DNA of 49,350 nucleotides from Sunxiuqinia sp. (GTDB lineage: Bacteria; Bacteroidota; Bacteroidia; Bacteroidales; Prolixibacteraceae). The notes below the pieces were generated by a model, which searched no databases, had not been told where the DNA came from, and saw only the letters and a program-made list of their open reading frames with translations. Shown in pieces: positions 45,706 to 49,350 of the stretch. The translations under genes and the position numbers were made by a program. The first letter of the stretch is position 1. Every line of letters begins with the position of its first letter. The stretch covers positions 1 through 49,350 of the forward strand of contig JAGXIR010000221.1 of NCBI GenBank assembly GCA_024635605.1, given 5' to 3'.

Positions 45706-47271
45706 ATGAAAAGCACTCACCTTTGTGGAATCCTCGCCATCTTGTTGCTGTTGGCCTCCGGGTGTGCACAGACCGTTTTGAACAGAAGCGTTTATCGGTT
45801 GTCTGATAACGAACTCAACAGTCCGGATGCAAAAGCCAAAATCCTGAAAGTGCATATGAATGACGGGACGCTTTATGTGTTGAATGAATGGTCGTTTAGC
45901 GGAGAAGCAGAAATCGTTATGGGCCATGGTGACTACTACAATTTCAATCGACGGTTGCTTTCCTCGAATAAAAAGGAAAAGGATTCCCCGGCTTATGAAA
46001 TCCCCTATTCCGAAGTAAGCTTGATTGAAACCAACAAACTTGAACGCGATGGGCGTAACCTCCTGGGAATCTCCATTGCTGGTGTTTCTTCTGCTATTTA
46101 TTCCATCTATTGTATTACCGACCCAAAAGCTTGTTTTGGCTCCTGTCCAACGTTTTATGCCATGAAAGAGGGCAACTGGCACATGATTTCCGAAGGCTTT
46201 TCATCCAGCATATCTTCTTCGTTTGAAAAAAGCGATGTGGATATGCTTTACGGAATCGATCAACCAACCGACGGCTTCTCCTTGAAGTTGACCAATGAAG
46301 CCCTGGAGACCCACGTGATTCGCTACGTCGATCTGCTGGCTTTTCCACAGGAATTGGGCGAACAGGTTTTTGCGACTGAAGAAGGCGTATTTTACCGCAC
46401 CTCCGCCCTTCAAGCTCCTCAAACCTGCCTGGCGGAGGAAGGAGATTTGCGGGCACAGGTCCAGGCGTTTGACGGCAATGAGCGGTTCAGCCTGACCGAT
46501 GAGAACAACCTTGCCGGGAAAGAAGAAATTATGCTGACATTTGCCAACCCGGGAGCGGTGGAATCCGGCTTATTGATTGGCTCCAGACAAAGCCTGCTCA
46601 CAACCTTCTTGTTTTACCAGCTGATGGCCTACTCGGGAAATCACTATGGCCATTTTGTTGCGCGGGTAGAAAACGGCGATCCACACCTTTTGAAACGAAT
46701 CGAGAAGATGTGGGGCAAGCTGGGAGGAATTGAAGTGTTCCTTCAAACAGCTGATAAAAAATGGCAAAAGGTGGATGAAATTGAGGAGATGGGGCCCATC
46801 GCGGCCGACATTCACCTGGTGAAGCTCCCGCCAACAGAGCAGGAAAGCATCACCTTAAAGCTTCGGCTAACCAAGGGGCTTTGGCGGATCGATTATTTAG
46901 CCCTTGCCGAAATCATGGGAGAGGAAACACCCCTGCGTATCGAACCCCGGCTGGTTACCGCTAACGACACCATTTGCCGGGAGGCCTTGCAGTTGCTGAA
47001 CGATAAGCAGAAACCCCTGGTCCCTTTCCCGGGCGACCAGTATACCCTCCACTACACTGTGCCAGATGATTGCAGTTACCAGTTTTTCCTGGAAACCAAG
47101 GGCTATTACCTCGAGTGGATGCGCGACGAGTGGATCAAGGAAGAAGATCTAAAAAAGGCCGCGTTGGCGCTGTATTTCCCCGGCCTGTTTATGCGTAAAG
47201 CAGCTCCGGCATTTAAACGGGCCGAGCCACAGATGGAGAAACTATTTTGGGAGAGCCGGTATGTTAAGTAA
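45706..47271 (+). CDS. Lipoprotein of unknown function with CFGSCPTFY motif
   Basis: From the ATG at 45706 the product is 521 residues. It has a lipoprotein signal (HLCGILAILLLLASGC, lipobox LASGC), so it should be attached to a membrane facing the periplasm or outside. A first domain contains DGTLYVLNEWSF and AYEIPYSEVSLIETNKL, a small strand pattern seen in many Bacteroidota envelope proteins. A second part has KACFGSCPTFYA, resembling the CfGxCP motif of DUF6438-like domains, followed by HMISEGFSSSISSSFEKSDVDML. The rest is mixed alpha/beta with no motif I recognise. It overlaps the next lipoprotein gene by 11 bp. Function unknown. Confidence 0.75.
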   Translation: MKSTHLCGILAILLLLASGCAQTVLNRSVYRLSDNELNSPDAKAKILKVHMNDGTLYVLNEWSFSGEAEIVMGHGDYYNFNRRLLSSNKKEKDSPAYEIPYSEVSLIETNKLERDGRNLLGISIAGVSSAIYSIYCITDPKACFGSCPTFYAMKEGNWHMISEGFSSSISSSFEKSDVDMLYGIDQPTDGFSLKLTNEALETHVIRYVDLLAFPQELGEQVFATEEGVFYRTSALQAPQTCLAEEGDLRAQVQAFDGNERFSLTDENNLAGKEEIMLTFANPGAVESGLLIGSRQSLLTTFLFYQLMAYSGNHYGHFVARVENGDPHLLKRIEKMWGKLGGIEVFLQTADKKWQKVDEIEEMGPIAADIHLVKLPPTEQESITLKLRLTKGLWRIDYLALAEIMGEETPLRIEPRLVTANDTICREALQLLNDKQKPLVPFPGDQYTLHYTVPDDCSYQFFLETKGYYLEWMRDEWIKEEDLKKAALALYFPGLFMRKAAPAFKRAEPQMEKLFWESRYVK

Positions 47272-47830
47272 TAAGCAAATAAGCAATTGGATGGTCTCGC
47301 TGGTGGTGGTCCTTTCGATTTCGTGCCAAACCTATACGATACCAGCCGCCTACGACACGCCTTACTCGGAAATCAGGGAAAACCCCTACGGCTGTTGGTC
47401 CGAATTTGAGTTGCGGAATTCAGCCTCCAAGGTGTCGGGCGAACTGATCTGTATGGAGCATGATACGGTTTATGTGCTGGTGCTTGATCATCATGTGCAG
47501 GCGATCGAAGCAGCCCAGATTGCCGGTTACAAAATATACACCCACAAAAGCCAGTCGGGGAGGTATGGGAAATTTAGCTTATTGTACCTCATCCCCAGTG
47601 TGGTGGGGGCTTTAGTCCAAAGTGATTATGCCGGGGGGTTCTTGTCTTTGGGAGTGCCGGTGGCGGTGGTTGGCCTCACCCATATCATTATTGAAGGATC
47701 GAATAAAAAGAATGTGATCACCGAAAACAACACCATCCGGTTGTACGAAATCGCGAAATACGCCCGTTACCCGGGTGGAAAACCCATGGGCGTGGACCTG
47801 AATCAACTCGTCTGGAAAGAGGAAAGCTGA
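47261..47830 (+). CDS. Small lipoprotein of unknown function, coupled to the upstream gene
   Basis: The 189-residue protein has a signal segment ending at the lipobox SISC (about residue 22), so it is probably a lipoprotein. Residues about 55-90 (SGELICMEHDTVYVLVLDHHVQAIEAAQIAGYKIY) repeat the 'value shown, then site address' strand pattern seen early in the upstream lipoprotein. A hydrophobic, glycine-rich hairpin follows (LLYLIPSVVGALVQ and GGFLSLGVPVAVVGLTHIII). Its start overlaps the end of the larger lipoprotein gene by 11 bp, so both are likely made together. I recognise no family. Confidence 0.7.
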   Translation: MLSNKQISNWMVSLVVVLSISCQTYTIPAAYDTPYSEIRENPYGCWSEFELRNSASKVSGELICMEHDTVYVLVLDHHVQAIEAAQIAGYKIYTHKSQSGRYGKFSLLYLIPSVVGALVQSDYAGGFLSLGVPVAVVGLTHIIIEGSNKKNVITENNTIRLYEIAKYARYPGGKPMGVDLNQLVWKEES

Positions 47831-48244
47831 TGGTCCGGATCCCGGTTTTGAAGCCCTATGTCTTCCCAAAGGCTTTGGACCGGGACAGAGATAACCCAGC
47901 AATTGCCCTTCCCCAACCTGAAAAATGAGAATCCAACCACCTCCCTCCCGGTAAACCGGGAGTACTCCTCCTTGGGAAAGTAGGAGAATTTACGACAGTG
48001 ACAACACGCTTGCTTCAAGTTCCAAACTTCCGGGAGGTGGCCCTTTCTCCTCCTTACCAAGGAGGAGTACCCGAGCGAAGCGAGGGGGAGGTGGTTTTCC
48101 TTTTCAAGAGCCTGTCCCGAACTCGCTTCGGGAAGGAGTACCCGAGCGTAGCGCAGGGGGAGGTGGTTTTTATTTAGTCGGAATGGCGTGATTCAAAGAT
48201 GAGATTTGCTGTTTTTGGCAAATTGCCCGAACTTGAAAAGAAAA
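47831..48244. other. Repeat-filled spacer between lipoprotein and DUF559 genes
   Basis: This 414-bp stretch has no gene. It contains the palindromic element at 47935-48168 and short flanking sequence. No promoter was recognised for the DUF559 gene. Confidence 0.6.
47935..48168 (+). repeat. Palindromic AACCACCT element, copy 2 (composite)
   Basis: The 234-bp element starts AACCACCTCCCTCCCGG and ends GGGGGAGGTGGTT. It holds hairpins CTCCCGG-TAAA-CCGGGAG and CTCCTCCTT-ACC-AAGGAGGAG and two tandem right-end units, one ending at 48096 and one at 48168, each with GGAGTACCCGAGCG. The second unit shares the GAGCCTGTCCCGAACTCGC core with the other copies. It directly precedes the DUF559 gene. Confidence 0.85.
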
Positions 48245-48617
48245 ATGGTCAAACTAAACAACCGGACTTACCTGAAAGACGTCCGCAAGAGGTTGCGAAA
48301 CCATTCCACAGCAGCCGAAGCAACACTCTGGAAGACATTTAAAGAAGAAACAGGTCGAAGGGTTGAAATTCCGTCGGCAGCATGCTGTTGGTAACTATAT
48401 TCTGGATTTTTATTGTCCGGAAATACAACTGGGAATAGAACTGGATGGCGAATTCCATAGCGGTCCTGTAGCCGAAGAAAAAGACCGCGAACGTGATTCC
48501 TATTTTAACTCATTGGATATTGAGATCCTGCACTTTGAAAACCGGTGGGTATTTGAATATCCCAAAGACATGATTGAGGCTATTTTGGAAGTAAAGGCCA
48601 AACGAAAACGGCAATAG
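48245..48617 (+). pseudogene. Frameshifted DUF559 endonuclease-like gene
   Basis: The first frame from the ATG at 48245 encodes MVKLNNRTYLKDVRKRLRNH and STAAEATLWKTFKEE, the typical DUF559 start (LRxxxTxAExxLWxxL). The rest is in another frame, from about 48345 to the stop at 48617: KFRRQHAVGNYILDFYCPEIQ, LGIELDGEFHSG and IEILHFENRWVFEYPKDMIEAIL. These hold the family's D-x-Y-C and E-L-D-G residues expected for a PD-(D/E)XK-like nuclease. One surplus base near AAAGAAGAAA (48341-48350) explains the break. Corrected length is about 124 residues, normal for the family. It may be a pseudogene, a programmed shift or a sequence error. Confidence 0.85.
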
Positions 48618-48649
48618 CTCCGAGTCAAACCAAAATAGAAACAGGTTCT

Positions 48650-48905
48650 AACCACCTCCCTCCCGGTAAACCGGGAGTACTCCTCCTTTGTAAGGAGGAG
48701 AAATGCTCAACTCCCAGGTTTTTAGAGTTATAGCTAGCAAAATGCCACTGGCCAAAATTCTCCTCCTTTTTTCAAGAGCCTGTCCCGAACTCGCTTCGGG
48801 AAGGAGTACCCGAGCAACGCGAGGGGGAGGTGGTTTGTCCTTTTCAAGTGCCTGTCCGGCTTCTGACGGAAGGAGTACCCGAGCGTAGCGAAGGGGGAGG
48901 TGGTT
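48650..48905 (+). repeat. Palindromic AACCACCT element, copy 3 (composite)
   Basis: The 256-bp element begins AACCACCTCCCTCCCGG, 32 bp after the DUF559 stop, and ends GGGGGAGGTGGTT. It contains CTCCCGG-TAAA-CCGGGAG, CTCCTCCTT-TGT-AAGGAGGAG, the GAGCCTGTCCCGAACTCGC core with its TCCCGAA/TTCGGGA hairpin and two right-end units ending at 48835 and 48905. It is the closest relative of copy 2 but has a different middle. Confidence 0.85.
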
Positions 48906-49001
48906 TGTTTCAGGATCTGCCCGCGACTTGCAGCTAAAGGCGACTGTAAACTGCCCACTTCTTGCTATTGACTCTTCCGACCCGATCATCAGAATTGTAA
49001 T

Positions 49002-49014
49002 GGGGCTTTGCCCC
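49002..49014. repeat. Small GC hairpin
   Basis: GGGGC-TTT-GCCCC is a perfect 5-bp stem. It has no T-run on the plus strand and lies between two repeats, so a terminator role is doubtful. Confidence 0.45.
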
Positions 49015-49040
49015 AAACCCCGTCAGCTTGCAGCTTTTTT

Positions 49041-49119
49041 TTAACGCGAAGCCATCAAGTTGATGAAGAAGATGAACACCCTGGAAGCTCAACCTGCAAA
49101 GGGGTTTCACCTGAAATCA
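49041..49119 (+). repeat. About 80-bp direct repeat, copy 2 of 2
   Basis: TTAACGCGAAGCCATCAAG through CACCTGAAATCA aligns with copy 1 at 45232-45312, in the same orientation, with one small gap and scattered changes. It closes the island on the right side. Confidence 0.8.
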
Positions 49120-49228
49120 TTGGATTCATTCCAAACGGGTTTCCTCCTTTTGAACTTTCGCTGTCATTGATGGTTTAAGCTACTAACGGACTGAAATTCA
49201 AGTTCGACTGATTTTAAAAATAAGCAGG

Positions 49229-49350
49229 ATGCTACACGTTGCAACTTTTGTTTTACTCATGTTAACAACGAATCCCATGGTACTGGTTGACTTTTCGAAA
49301 AATAGCGATTTACAAGCTTGGTTTGTGGTAAACGACGATGTAATGGGTGG
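49229..49350 (+). CDS. CIA30-family protein, 5' partial
   Basis: The frame from the ATG at 49229 is open to the window edge (40 codons). After a short hydrophobic leader (HVATFVLLMLTTNPMV) it reads VDFSKNSDLQAWFVVNDDV followed by MGG. The DFS..W..VND.VMGG pattern is the N-terminal signature of the CIA30 family (PF08547, NADH:ubiquinone oxidoreductase intermediate-associated protein 30), a beta-sandwich of carbohydrate-binding-like fold. The leader may be a weak signal peptide. The rest lies outside the window. Confidence 0.75.
   Translation, partial: MLHVATFVLLMLTTNPMVLVDFSKNSDLQAWFVVNDDVMG

Larger units (their letters stand above)
48618..49228. other. Gene-free repeat region before the CIA30-family gene
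   Basis: This 611-bp stretch holds palindromic element copy 3 (48650-48905), a GGGGC-TTT-GCCCC hairpin at 49002-49014 and the second copy of the 80-bp direct repeat (49041-49119). The last 110 bp show no recognisable promoter. Open frames crossing the repeat are translations of the element. Confidence 0.6.

Noticed and set aside
45360-48905. Repeat blocks considered as a CRISPR array
   Set aside because: Units differ in length, are palindromic at both ends and lack regular spacers; no cas genes are present.
48648-49016. Minus-strand open frames inside the palindromic element
   Set aside because: They are translations of the repeat; the pattern recurs in each copy and has no independent start or family.

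Overview
The window looks like a chromosomal segment of a Bacteroidota bacterium, most likely of the Marinilabiliales/Prolixibacteraceae type. The gene content (DUF4834, DUF5020 beside an NCS2 permease, DUF177-rpmF-fabH, bactofilin with AtpZ ahead of the F1Fo genes, a split atp operon) and the promoters fit this phylum. Several promoters match the Bacteroidota pattern TTTG-N19-TAnnTTTG, and Shine-Dalgarno sequences are weak. The placement is by gene recognition only, without a database search.

Layout. 1-5.9 kb (+): a sigma-54 response regulator, a membrane histidine kinase, a kinase-less membrane sensor-like protein and a TrkH-type K+ channel subunit. 6.0-8.7 kb (-): a small secreted protein and an S41 C-terminal processing protease. 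9.1-10.8 kb (+): a membrane/TPR-like protein and a 3-methyladenine DNA glycosylase. 10.9-13.8 kb (+): the rplM-rpsI-rpsB-tsf translation cluster with a near-consensus promoter and a terminator. 14.0-21.0 kb (-): bactofilin, AtpZ, a small membrane protein, then atpB-E-F-H-A-G and an EcsC-family gene; beta and epsilon are absent here. 21.1-29.4 kb (-): maoC-fabH, rpmF-DUF177, dxs followed by a histidine kinase, a PHP phosphatase, frr and pyrH. 29.5-31.5 kb (+): DUF4834 and glycyl-tRNA synthetase. 31.8-33.8 kb (-): NCS2 purine permease and DUF5020 outer-membrane protein. 34.0-38.3 kb: a Tat-exported aldo/keto reductase and an acyl-CoA synthetase (+), DUF2461 (-), ispD (+). 38.5-45.1 kb (+): a tetR-tolC-hlyD-acrB RND efflux operon closed by a 28-bp perfect palindrome.

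45.2-49.2 kb is different: a non-core, repeat-rich island. It holds two overlapping lipoprotein genes of unknown function, a frameshifted DUF559 endonuclease-like gene, and three palindromic elements with AACCACCT/AGGTGGTT ends. Two elements sit directly on either side of the DUF559 gene. An approximately 80-bp direct repeat lies at each edge of the island. The window ends inside a CIA30-family gene.

The most interesting points are (1) the DUF559 gene framed by palindromic elements, which resembles a nuclease-plus-REP mobilisation arrangement, and (2) the kinase-less sensor encoded between a histidine kinase and a K+ transporter. Both are hypotheses from sequence context. Most of the rest is ordinary core genome.
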